A DNA stretch of 16,911 nucleotides from Ruminococcaceae bacterium UBA5408 (GTDB taxonomy: Bacteria > Bacillota > Clostridia > Oscillospirales > Acutalibacteraceae). Position numbers and translations under genes: made by a program. The stretch spans positions 28,959 to 45,869 of the forward strand of contig DHNU01000047.1 of NCBI GenBank assembly GCA_002407645.1, given 5' to 3'. The notes under the pieces were generated by a model. The model had not been told where the DNA came from. It worked only from the letters and a program-made list of their open reading frames with translations, and did not search any database. Below are positions 1-6,829 of this stretch, piece by piece; position 1 is the first letter of the stretch; every line of letters starts with the position of its first letter.

Positions 1-144
1 TTAGCAATACCAAAGCTGCGTTATGATCATTATCATAGGAATAAATTGATATTTTACGGCATACTGCTGCTTATATGTATATGCTTTTGCATATTAGCAT
101 ATAAATTTCCAGACTTTTTTAATGCACCTTTTAAGGGACACTAA
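1..144 (+). CDS. C-terminal end of a putative membrane protein (partial)
   Basis: An open frame runs from the first base of the window to a TAA at 142-144, giving 47 residues with no start inside the window. The fragment has a basic stretch rich in His, Arg and Lys, then a hydrophobic segment of about 18 residues (roughly residues 18-35, rich in Leu, Ile, Cys and Phe), then a short hydrophilic tail ending in KGH. This looks like the last transmembrane helix of a membrane protein, but no family can be named. A strong hairpin follows 17 bases later, which fits a real gene end. It could be a chance open frame, because it is short. Confidence 0.4.
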   Translation, partial: LAIPKLRYDHYHRNKLIFYGILLLICICFCILAYKFPDFFNAPFKGH

Positions 145-160
145 AGATTTTAACATTAAA

Positions 161-201
161 AAACAAAGCTGCATTACCATTATTGGTGGTGCGGCTTGTT
201 T
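161..201. terminator. Bidirectional hairpin terminator
   Basis: The arms run 161-179 and 184-201 around a 4-base loop, with ACCA/TGGT at the loop, two T-G wobbles, a GC-rich middle and an AAACAA/TTGTTT base with one bulged A. On the minus strand the hairpin is followed by a run of six T, so it can end transcription of the phage-like genes arriving from the right. On the plus strand it is followed by a weaker T-rich stretch, after the gene that ends at 144. Confidence 0.6.
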
Positions 202-228
202 CTTATCATAATTCAACTATTGAAATTA

Positions 229-534
229 TCAGATATAATTGTATGGAATTAAATCAAATAGTGCCATCTTTTTGCGGATTGATTTTATAATTGCCTGCTT
301 TGCATCCAGCAGCCGGTCAATTTCAGCGTTGATTTCTTCTTCCATCTCCATAATCTTTTCAATTTCCGATTGGAGTTTGTCATCCTGCCGGCTGCCCTTC
401 GGCAAGCAACTGTATGTAGGTGTGATTTTCGTTACTCTTGCTCTCCAAACCGATGATTCTTCACAGAACCGGTTGATTTCGTCGTCGATTTCCTTGTAGC
501 GGCCCAGAAACTCTATTTTTTCTTCTCTGGTCAT
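229..534 (-). CDS. DUF1492-like phage protein, probably C-terminally truncated
   Basis: This 101-residue protein starts at an ATG 7 bases after an AAGGA ribosome binding site. It is almost all charged helix. An N-terminal coiled coil around EFLGRYKEIDDEINRF is followed by a TPTYSCLPKGSRQDD linker and a second coiled coil (IEKIMEMEEEINAEIDRLL) leading to a repeated Ile/Lys helix. This pattern matches the N-terminal half of the DUF1492 family of small phage proteins that have a sigma-factor-region-4-like helix-turn-helix at their C-terminus and occur in late-gene control regions. The HTH part is missing: after about residue 88 the sequence becomes a short unrelated tail and stops. I infer a truncated prophage gene. 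Family membership is judged from the pattern only. Confidence 0.5.
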   Translation of the reverse strand: MTREEKIEFLGRYKEIDDEINRFCEESSVWRARVTKITPTYSCLPKGSRQDDKLQSEIEKIMEMEEEINAEIDRLLDAKQAIIKSIRKKMALFDLIPYNYI

Positions 535-820
535 TCCAGAGTCCTTCCATCAAATCATAATTTTTCCTGTCAAAATGAAGTCCGATTTCATCAATTAGCT
601 TTTTATCAGCATGAAACCAGGATAAATCATCCTTATCACGTTCTTTTGAAATATCTGAAATTGCCATAATTACTTTTGCAATCTGGCGTGCACCCATTCC
701 GTGACCTTTAAGAGAAAGTGGTCGTGCGAGTGCAAGCGCCGTCAGTTTCATCCATCTGCGAATTTCTCCAGCTTGAAGCATTTGATTTACTCGGGACTTA
801 TCACAAATATGAGCTTTCAT
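461..820 (-). CDS. Small phage-like protein of unknown function, overlapping the next gene
   Basis: This 119-residue reading frame lies directly upstream of the DUF1492-like gene and overlaps its start by 74 bases. I do not recognise the family. Residues 1-95 look like real protein: mixed helical sequence, a HGMGARQIAKVI segment, and a charged stretch ending DLMEGLWND. The last 25 or so residues, inside the overlap, are low-complexity Arg/Asn-rich and probably result from a lost or shifted stop codon. The ribosome binding site is weak (AGCAGGC, about 5 bases before the ATG). Same-strand position before a DUF1492-type gene suggests a prophage remnant. Nothing points to a specific activity. Confidence 0.4.
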   Translation of the reverse strand: MKAHICDKSRVNQMLQAGEIRRWMKLTALALARPLSLKGHGMGARQIAKVIMAISDISKERDKDDLSWFHADKKLIDEIGLHFDRKNYDLMEGLWNDQRRKNRVSGPLQGNRRRNQPVL

Positions 821-878
821 TTTTAGCCTGCTATTTTTTTATTTAGCTGCATACAATTCAGAGAAAGGGGCGTTAATT

Positions 879-1430
879 ATGGAAAATGAACTTGCTCGTT
901 GGGAAATCTCAGGATTAATTTTTGTTATCATTATTGGAACTATATTGCATTTCATCTATGATTGGACCGGACAAAATCGAATTGTCGGAATTTTTAGTCC
1001 GGTAAATGAAAGCACTTGGGAACACTTAAAGTTACTTTTTGTGCCAATGCTGCTATATAGCGTTGTTGAGTATTTTGCAGTTGGAAAAGATTATCCAAAT
1101 TTTATTGTAGCTAAAACATTAGGGATAGTACCTGGGATGTTGGTAATTGTAACTGTGTTTTACACTTATACAGGAATTGTGGGACAGCATTACCTCTGGG
1201 CAGATATTTTAACCTTCATTCTGGGTGTTGCAGTCGCTTATGCATATAGCCGGCGAATCATTAATAAGGCGGATGTTGGTACAGAGCCTCAGCTTGTGGC
1301 GATTATGATTGTTTTGGTGCTTGTTGCGTGCTTTACAATATTCACTTTTTACCCGCCACACATTCCACTGTTTTTAGATCCAGTCTCTAAGGACTATGGC
1401 GTTTCTATCAAGGTGCTCTCCCATCAATGA
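879..1430 (+). CDS. DUF6512 family integral membrane protein
   Basis: This 183-residue protein has about five hydrophobic segments (roughly residues 11-29, 50-66, 78-99, 109-124 and 138-158). The N-terminal region carries the signature LHFIYDW, then GIFSPVNESTWEHLKLLF at residues 37-54, which is characteristic of the small membrane family DUF6512. The C-terminus HIPLFLDPVSKDYG is also typical. The function of the family is not known. The ATG follows a GAAAGGGG ribosome binding site 7 bases upstream, and the length is normal, so the gene looks intact. It is the only plus-strand gene between minus-strand phage remnants, so it could be an old chromosomal gene or phage-carried passenger DNA. Confidence 0.85.
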   Translation: MENELARWEISGLIFVIIIGTILHFIYDWTGQNRIVGIFSPVNESTWEHLKLLFVPMLLYSVVEYFAVGKDYPNFIVAKTLGIVPGMLVIVTVFYTYTGIVGQHYLWADILTFILGVAVAYAYSRRIINKADVGTEPQLVAIMIVLVLVACFTIFTFYPPHIPLFLDPVSKDYGVSIKVLSHQ

Positions 1431-1505
1431 TTCTTAAATCTTCTGGCATGTTTCGCATGTGCCAAATTCAACCTCTTTTGAATAGCCAGCTAACTTAATC
1501 CTGAT

Positions 1506-2162
1506 TCAGTTTGAACGTTTAAACAGCTTGATTTCCTCACCATTCACCGTAAGTCTTCCGGTCAGGCGGTTTTTTAGAATGGCCAGTTTGCTGTCACAGT
1601 CCTCATCAGCGCTGCGGAAGTAGGCCATCACAACGTCCATGCGGTTCGTAATATCGCAGTAACCGGAGATATCATCGTTTTCAAGCCGTGATACCGTTTT
1701 TCTGGGATGTGCAACTATAAGGACAACAATGTTGTATTTCACCGCGATTTGCTTGAGCTTTTTGATAAACTTCGACTGTGCGTGGTAAAGGTCGTCTTTC
1801 AGGTCGACGTCCAGAGCGGTCATGAGGTTGTCGATGCACACAAACCGGATGCCATATCGGCAGACGGCCAGTTCCACCGTTTCTGTCAAACTTTCGAATT
1901 CGTCTCCGTCATCGATACAATTGTTGTCGTAAATATATGCTTTGCTCCTATACCAGTTGTTAATCTGTTCTTCCACCGAATTCGTAAGAAAATATGTTTC
2001 TTCGCCGAACCGATTGATATTTGCCGTGATATTCTTGGGTCCTGCCGCCTGCAAATCCAGCAAGCACTTGAAATGGTAGTCGGTCAGCTCACCGGAATAT
2101 GCCAGCGTCTTATATCCATGTTCCAAAGCTTCCACAATTAGCTGCGACATGAACGTGCTTTT
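1506..2162 (-). pseudogene. DnaB/Twinkle-type replicative helicase, 5'-truncated remnant
   Basis: About 218 residues of a RecA-fold helicase core remain. The reading frame keeps KSTF just before the first Met (2151-2162), which is the end of a Walker A motif (GKST), and then meets a TAG at 2163-2165. Downstream are a Walker B-like strand (FVCIDNLM), a sensor-like strand IVVLIVAHPRK and a C-terminal DVVMAYFR region typical of phage DnaB-family ATPases. Everything before the Walker A lysine, including the primase or N-terminal domain, is gone. The break coincides with the start of homology to an unrelated tyrosine recombinase on the opposite strand, so this is a deletion fusion and not a simple mutation. 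No function is expected. Confidence 0.75.
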
Positions 2163-2370
2163 CTACACAACGTGGGCGGCCGATGTGTGCGCACACCAAT
2201 TCAGACACGAGTATGTTTGTATGTTGGCGCAGGCGGGAGTATCAGAAGATATCGCAGTGCAAATTGTTGGACACGCCAATGCGCAGATGATACGCGACGT
2301 ATATTTATCACTAAAGCCAAAAATGATTGAAAGTACACGCGATAAACTGAACCAACTAATAAATGAATGA
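2163..2370 (+). pseudogene. Tyrosine recombinase (phage integrase), C-terminal catalytic fragment
   Basis: About 69 residues remain of a phage-type integrase. The fragment contains the HxxR box as HQFRHEY, the hydrophobic helix VCMLAQAGVSEDIAVQIVGHA with the second catalytic His region (GHA), and RDVYLSL with the probable nucleophilic Tyr. The N-terminal arm-binding and core-binding domains and the first catalytic Arg are missing. The sequence is fused at its 5' side to the broken Walker A end of a helicase gene on the other strand. It points towards the presumed tRNA 3'-end attachment site, as expected for a prophage integrase next to its att site. It is followed by three short direct repeats. 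Confidence 0.75.
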
Positions 2371-2377
2371 AACAAGT

Positions 2378-2406
2378 ACGCCTACAACGCCTACCAAAAC
2401 GCCTAC
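2378..2406 (+). repeat. Three ACGCCTAC direct repeats after the integrase fragment
   Basis: The 8-mer ACGCCTAC occurs at 2378-2385, 2387-2394 and 2399-2406, starting 8 bases after the recombinase stop codon. Closely spaced short repeats beside an integrase gene are often arm-type binding sites for the integrase or sites for its excisionase. That role is inferred from position only. Confidence 0.6.
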
Positions 2407-2465
2407 TTAATTTTGTCTTTAAACCTCTTTTATCGTCTTTCCCAGTCTTAGGCTAAACATAAGAA

Positions 2466-2505
2466 AAACCGCATGAACACTGACTTTTCAGTATCCATGC
2501 GGTTT
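2466..2505. terminator. Terminator hairpin overlapping the serine recombinase 3' end
   Basis: A 10-bp perfect stem AAACCGCATG/CATGCGGTTT (2466-2475 and 2496-2505) encloses a second 5-bp stem ACTGA/TCAGT. On the minus strand it runs into TTTTTC, so it should end transcription coming from the recombinase and the cargo genes. The recombinase stop codon (2488-2490) lies inside the hairpin loop region. If the att model is right, this hairpin originally belonged to the chromosomal tRNA-Leu gene as its terminator. Confidence 0.75.
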
Positions 2506-3969
2506 ATGTTTTGGTGCAGTGATGTCATTAATATCCGAACACTCTAAGTCCTGTAAATTTACGGTTTCATAATCGGCTTGATGATTGAAAACAAAAATAA
2601 TTCTGTCATCAAAGAGGAATATGCAGTTTACAAAGTTATCAATTAAAATTTCTCTGTCATGTTCCTTGGTAATATCAAGGTTGCGAAATTGCATAATAAA
2701 GAATTTAACTTGGTCTTTATCAAGGGGTGGCTTAGTCATCTGCTCTCGTGCAAGATTGATTTGCAGGTTTTCTTTGGTCTGCTCTAACTCTTGCAACCTA
2801 TCCTTTGTGGAAGATGTAATAATGCCTTGCTCGATTGCTTTAATCATATTGTTGATAGCTTTTTCCGTTTCAGCAAGTTGCTTTTTAATCTGAGGAATAA
2901 CAGTATTTTCTTTGCTCTGTGCCTCAAATGCTTTCTCAGAAACCTCGTTGATATAGTCATCGTCCATAACCTTTTCCATAGCGTAATGGACAACTATATC
3001 CTCAATCCAAGCCTTGCGAACAGTCTTTTTATCACAGCCTTTGTGCTGTTTCACATGGGCACATTTATAATATTGGTGGAAAGCGCCATTGCGGCTTGTC
3101 CCACTTTCGCCAACCATATATGCCCCGCATTTGCCACAAAGTAGCTTAGTTGTGAGCAAATACATATCCTGTTTTGCCTTGTGCCTTGCGGGAGCTTTTT
3201 TATTTTTCGCCATTCGCTCCTGTGCTTTATTGAACAATTCCTCAGGCACTATGGCGGGAATACCACCGGGTGTAACAATGTCACGATAAGAGTATTCACC
3301 GATATATTTGCGATTTTTAAGCATTAGCTTTACAGCATCAATACTTAAATCTCCACCACGATAATTCTTAACACCTAATTCTTTGAAATGATCCACCAAG
3401 TTTTTAATAGTGGCACCGTCTACATATCTTTTGAAAGCGTCTTGAATGATAGGCGCAAGCACCGGGTCAATTTGAAAATACTGCTCATCATCGACAGTGT
3501 AGCCAAGAGTCATACCACCGCCATTGTACTTGCATTTCAGTGCATTTTCAGTCAGTCCTCTGATTACTTTTTCGGATAAATCAGCGGAATAGTATTCTGC
3601 AAAACCCTCCAACATAGACTCAAGTAAAATACCCGAGGCATCATCGGAAATGCTTTCGGTAGCAGAAACAACCCTAACATTATTCTTTTTAAGCTGTGCT
3701 TTATAGTGAGCCGAGTCGTATCGGTTTCGAGAAAATCTATCCAATTTCCAAACGATAACGACCTCAAACTTTCGCTTGATGGACTCCTTTACCATTCGCT
3801 GAAACTCAGGACGATTATCGGTTTTGGCTGAAAAGGCTCTATCTATATAGCTTTCGATTACAGTAAGCCCTTTGCTTTCGGCAAAAGCCATACACTCACG
3901 AAGCTGTCCTTCAATACTTTCTTCTCTCTGATTATCAGAGGAATAACGAGCATAAATTACTGCATTCAC
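2488..3969 (-). CDS. Serine recombinase (IME integrase)
   Basis: A 493-residue site-specific recombinase that would integrate and excise the element. Residues 1-145 are a resolvase domain with the nucleophile in YARYSSDNQ (Ser10) and the KLDRFSRNR motif carrying catalytic Arg residues near 78-81. Residues about 155-250 are the 'Recombinase' DNA-binding domain. A zinc ribbon has Cys278, Cys281, Cys303 and Cys312. The C-terminal region contains the usual coiled coil. The start is GTG, chosen because GGGAGGT lies 8 bases upstream and the reading frame matches the family start. The gene is shorter than the largest IME recombinases (about 550-700 residues) but contains all domains. It follows the cargo genes by 60 bases and has its own promoter. 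Its last codons overlap both a terminator and a possible att core. Confidence 0.95.
   Translation of the reverse strand: MNAVIYARYSSDNQREESIEGQLRECMAFAESKGLTVIESYIDRAFSAKTDNRPEFQRMVKESIKRKFEVVIVWKLDRFSRNRYDSAHYKAQLKKNNVRVVSATESISDDASGILLESMLEGFAEYYSADLSEKVIRGLTENALKCKYNGGGMTLGYTVDDEQYFQIDPVLAPIIQDAFKRYVDGATIKNLVDHFKELGVKNYRGGDLSIDAVKLMLKNRKYIGEYSYRDIVTPGGIPAIVPEELFNKAQERMAKNKKAPARHKAKQDMYLLTTKLLCGKCGAYMVGESGTSRNGAFHQYYKCAHVKQHKGCDKKTVRKAWIEDIVVHYAMEKVMDDDYINEVSEKAFEAQSKENTVIPQIKKQLAETEKAINNMIKAIEQGIITSSTKDRLQELEQTKENLQINLAREQMTKPPLDKDQVKFFIMQFRNLDITKEHDREILIDNFVNCIFLFDDRIIFVFNHQADYETVNLQDLECSDINDITAPKHKPHGY
2510..2517. repeat. Candidate left attachment core (TTTGGTGC)
   Basis: The same 8 bases occur at 15596-15603, where they overlap the 3' CCA end of tRNA-Leu. 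The two copies bracket the whole recombinase-to-relaxase element. The short length means chance is possible, so this is a hypothesis based on position. Confidence 0.3.
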
Positions 3970-3996
3970 AGTGCCACCTCCCTTGTAGTGGATTGT

Positions 3997-4025
3997 ATTG
4001 TAGCTTAGAAAAATTGGTTTTACAA
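3997..4025 (-). promoter_or_regulatory. SigmaA-type promoter of the serine recombinase
   Basis: On the minus strand TTGTAA (4020-4025) and TACAAT (3997-4002) are separated by 17 bases, close to the sigmaA consensus. The predicted start lies about 20-25 bases before the recombinase GTG. It lets the recombinase be expressed independently of the upstream cargo genes. Confidence 0.6.
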
Positions 4026-4029
4026 GATT

Positions 4030-4614
4030 TTATAGGATAAAGTCTTCATAGTCCTGTGACTTTCTTTCTAAAAGAACCTCAATATCCTCATCTGAAAAAC
4101 CATACTCTTTAAAAAGCTTTCTATAATGCTCTATGTATTTTTCTAAAGTATTCGAGTTTGCTGAACTTATAGCTCTAATTTCCTTCATTAAATCATTGTG
4201 GTCGCTTGCGCTGGGCCTCAAACCATCATACTTTTCCAACTGGCTGACCAAATAACTAACAAACACTTCTTCAGGTGTACATCCTTGTTTGGGAAAAGCA
4301 CTTGAAACAATAAATATTTTTCCGTCTATTTCAATCTCTCTCGTATGAAAATTCTCGCCTTTTTCTATATGATCAAGAACAACTTTTTGCACAGCAGTTG
4401 TTGCTTTGACAGGTCTTGAAAGCGTTGTGTTAATTATTATTTCTGGTTTTTGCGCATCCGTTGGAATAATCCAATCGTCACCAAGTTTAGCAGCACCATC
4501 TATCAAACAGTCTTCACACAGCTTAACAATTCTGTGCTTGGGAATTGCCCAATTCTTGGAAGCATCAGAAACTGTCATATATGTTGAAACAACTTGATTT
4601 TTATCATCACTCAT
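4030..4614 (-). CDS. Helix-turn-helix protein downstream of RhuM
   Basis: This 194-residue protein starts with an excisionase/MerR-like helix-turn-helix: YMTVSDASKNWAIPKHRIVK, then LCEDCLIDGAAKLGDDW and the typical ending WIIPTDAQKP (about residues 12-60). Such 'ripe for IP-P' HTH modules occur on many Firmicutes accessory proteins. The rest (about 70-194) is unrecognised, mainly helical, and ends in an acidic and charged segment. The ATG at 4614 is preferred over one six codons earlier because GGTGGAG lies 8 bases before it. It overlaps the RhuM stop by 8 bases, so the two are translationally coupled. I infer a DNA-binding partner or regulator of RhuM. The C-terminal domain could have another activity. 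Confidence 0.7.
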   Translation of the reverse strand: MSDDKNQVVSTYMTVSDASKNWAIPKHRIVKLCEDCLIDGAAKLGDDWIIPTDAQKPEIIINTTLSRPVKATTAVQKVVLDHIEKGENFHTREIEIDGKIFIVSSAFPKQGCTPEEVFVSYLVSQLEKYDGLRPSASDHNDLMKEIRAISSANSNTLEKYIEHYRKLFKEYGFSDEDIEVLLERKSQDYEDFIL

Positions 4615-5635
4615 CTTGTTTTTCTCCACCACTCAATAGCTTTGTTTCAAGATTTTCTAAAGCTTTTAAGTAGTCTTTTTCGGCCTTAGATGTATTTTCT
4701 AATTGCAAAGCCTTGTACTTTCTATATTCTTCCTTAGCTTTTAGCTCGGCAGTTTTGGCACTGATTGAACCTGCGTGGGTTAAAATTTCGTGCCTTGAAA
4801 GTTTTAAAAAGCCATCTAAAGTTTCAATCCAGTCCGACATATACATAGGTATTCTTCGTCTTGCCTGCATTTCGGCAAATTCTAAATATGCAGAAACAAC
4901 ATCATTGAGTGCCAACAATTCGTCTTCTGAACAATAGTTTTTAGCAATCAAGGCATCAGACTGTCTGATTTCTTTGCCTTTAAAAGTTGTCATTCCCATA
5001 TTAGGCTTGTCTGCATCTGCAGAATAAAAAATCTTTTCAGCAGCAGTTTTACCATGTGCAGCCCAATGCATTTTGTTTTGCACGGTCTTAAAAAACATGA
5101 TAGAACTCTCAACTCTCGGATCGTAATCCACACTTGTTGCATAGATGTCAAGAACTTTTCGCCAAAAGACTTTCTCAGATGAGCGGATATCACGAATTCG
5201 CTCAAGCAACTCATCAAAGTAGATACCGCCACCATTGTTTTTAAGAATATCATCATTTAAGGCAAAACCTTTACGCATATATTCTTTTAAAACACCGCTT
5301 GCCCATATTCTAAATTGAGTGCCACGAATGGATTTAACTCTGTATCCTACGGAAATAATAACATCGAGGTTGTAGTATTCAATTTGTCTTTCAACCTCTC
5401 TGCTACCCTCCGTTTGAACTGTTGCAAATTTTGCAACAGTTGCATCGGGAGTCAATTCACCTTCGGTGTAAATATTTTTAATATGGCGAGAGATCGTAGA
5501 TTTATCACGCTGAAACAGCTCAGCCATTTGATCGATAGATAGCCAGACAGTATCGCCATCAAATGTGCTTTCTATCTTAGTCAAACCATCTTCGGTTTGA
5601 TACATTATTATTTCTGAGTTGTTTATTGTGGACAT
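4607..5635 (-). CDS. RhuM family protein
   Basis: The 342-residue protein matches the RhuM ('virulence RhuM') family along its whole length. The N-terminal part has a DNA-binding-like helix-turn-helix (VWLSIDQMAELFQRDKSTIS, about residues 30-50), followed by the family hallmarks YYNLDVIISVGYRV and FRIWASGVLKEYM (residues 88-120). A central GKTAAEKIFYSADADKPNMG and a Lys/Glu-rich C-terminal coiled coil complete it. The start at 5635 is chosen because GGAGGTGTATCCA precedes it; an upstream ATG at 5650 lies before that site. RhuM was first named from a Salmonella pathogenicity island. Its biochemical role is not established, and it is often found in defence islands and mobile elements. It lies 26 bases after the DUF262-HNH gene and overlaps the next HTH gene. 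Confidence 0.9.
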   Translation of the reverse strand: MSTINNSEIIMYQTEDGLTKIESTFDGDTVWLSIDQMAELFQRDKSTISRHIKNIYTEGELTPDATVAKFATVQTEGSREVERQIEYYNLDVIISVGYRVKSIRGTQFRIWASGVLKEYMRKGFALNDDILKNNGGGIYFDELLERIRDIRSSEKVFWRKVLDIYATSVDYDPRVESSIMFFKTVQNKMHWAAHGKTAAEKIFYSADADKPNMGMTTFKGKEIRQSDALIAKNYCSEDELLALNDVVSAYLEFAEMQARRRIPMYMSDWIETLDGFLKLSRHEILTHAGSISAKTAELKAKEEYRKYKALQLENTSKAEKDYLKALENLETKLLSGGEKQDE

Positions 5636-5661
5636 TGGATACACCTCCATAAATGAGAAGT

Positions 5662-6825
5662 TTACTTATTTCCTTTAGCCCTGTTATGTGTTTTACAAAG
5701 CATCTGACAATTCTCAATATCAGTGCTTCCACCGTTACTCCATGCAGTTACATGATCGGCATCCATTTCAGTAATCTTATAAATTCTTGACTTATTATTG
5801 TCATTACCTAACGCACATAAAGGACAATTTGATACACCTTTTTCTTTTGCTTCTTCGCTTTGCTTTGTATAAACAACCTTTTTTACTCGGTCGTCGAATA
5901 TGCGAATATTTAAGAGCTTAGTGTCAACATATCCACCTAAAATATATTCATACACGCCTTTTCTATCTTTGACCGAAAAATCAGAATACAGTTCTTTTAA
6001 TTTGCTCGAAACTGTTTGTGGATTGTATGCATTTTTATGGTATTTTTCGTAAAGTTCTCCCCAAGGCAAACCTTTCATTTCACTTTCTACATCAGTAAAT
6101 ACACTTGATATCCAATCAATAACGCTATTAAAATATGCCTTTAACTCGTTGATATTGTCATCGTATCTATGTTTACTCATATACGCATCAATATTACCTT
6201 TACTTACCCATTCTAAAGCGGTTTTTAAATAATCTTGCCTTATTGCACTACCGGAAACATAAGCACTCCATTTTTGGATATTAGCATTTTGACTATTACT
6301 AAATTCTTCTTTTGCCAAAGTAACAAATGGACCTGAATGAATAGCGTTTGAAAGCTCTTGTTCATTCAAAGGAACACCAACAATATTTATAGTTTTAAAC
6401 CATTCTTTAATTTCGCTTTCAGTTCCTTCGCATTCATATATTGTAAGAGGGGATTTTAAAATCTTCTCTTTTAAATCTTCAGCCAGTCCGCTAAAATATT
6501 GAGGAATGCCGTTACTACCTTTTATGGCAAATTTTCCGGTTATAAATCTACCAAAGCTTGTTATTCTTTGCTGCCCATCTAAAACTTCAAATTTGTCCTC
6601 TGCAACTTTAGTAAAATATATCAATCCTAAAGGGTATCCTTTTAAAAGAGAGTCTATAACAGCTACATCTTTTTTACCATCTGCATAGATGTAGTTCCTT
6701 TGATATTCAGGTTGAATGGTAAGCTTTCCCGAAAGCCCAAACAACCCTTTGCCTTCATATTCATTGTAAACAAAACCTTGACATATATCTTCAACTGTAA
6801 GAGTTGTATTCAGTAGTGTTTTCAT
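5662..6825 (-). CDS. DUF262 and HNH endonuclease fusion protein
   Basis: A 387-residue predicted nuclease. The N-terminal DUF262 domain has YQRNY (41-45), GYPLGLIYF (63-71) and the signature LDGQQRITS (82-90), a ParB-like nucleotide-binding fold known from GmrS of the GmrSD modification-dependent restriction system. The C-terminus is a complete HNH nuclease: a CPLC zinc knuckle (334-337), [12 protein letters not shown] with Asp357 and His358, then [15 protein letters not shown] with Asn372, Cys377, His380 and Asn381. The middle (about 150-325) is helical. It starts 4 bases after the methyltransferase stop, with AGAGG as its ribosome binding site. I infer a restriction nuclease for DNA whose modification status is set by the neighbouring genes. 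The modification it recognises or avoids cannot be read from the sequence. Confidence 0.9.
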   Translation of the reverse strand: MKTLLNTTLTVEDICQGFVYNEYEGKGLFGLSGKLTIQPEYQRNYIYADGKKDVAVIDSLLKGYPLGLIYFTKVAEDKFEVLDGQQRITSFGRFITGKFAIKGSNGIPQYFSGLAEDLKEKILKSPLTIYECEGTESEIKEWFKTINIVGVPLNEQELSNAIHSGPFVTLAKEEFSNSQNANIQKWSAYVSGSAIRQDYLKTALEWVSKGNIDAYMSKHRYDDNINELKAYFNSVIDWISSVFTDVESEMKGLPWGELYEKYHKNAYNPQTVSSKLKELYSDFSVKDRKGVYEYILGGYVDTKLLNIRIFDDRVKKVVYTKQSEEAKEKGVSNCPLCALGNDNNKSRIYKITEMDADHVTAWSNGGSTDIENCQMLCKTHNRAKGNK

Positions 6826-6829
6826 AGAT

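Larger units (their letters stand above)
229..2370. mobile_element. Decayed prophage remnant next to the IME
   Basis: The stretch holds a DUF1492-like gene, a small phage-like gene, a helicase cut at its Walker A motif and the C-terminal piece of a tyrosine recombinase. No structural or lysis genes remain, and two of the genes are fused at a deletion junction near 2162/2163. The DUF6512 gene inside it may be chromosomal or passenger DNA. The outer borders are not defined by visible repeats, so the limits given are those of the recognisable remnant genes. Confidence 0.6.

Noticed and set aside
183..198. TTGGTGGTGCGG near the left end as a second copy of the tRNA 3' end (left att of the prophage)
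   Set aside because: Only six consecutive bases match the tRNA end and the following bases diverge. The segment is explained by the terminator hairpin at 161-201.
2163..2375. Minus-strand frame of 70 codons opposite the integrase fragment
   Set aside because: It is the antisense of the recognised integrase motif and has no independent family features.
2387..2406. Short repeats as the start of a CRISPR array
   Set aside because: Repeat units are only 8 bases with spacers of 1 and 4 bases, and no cas gene is present.
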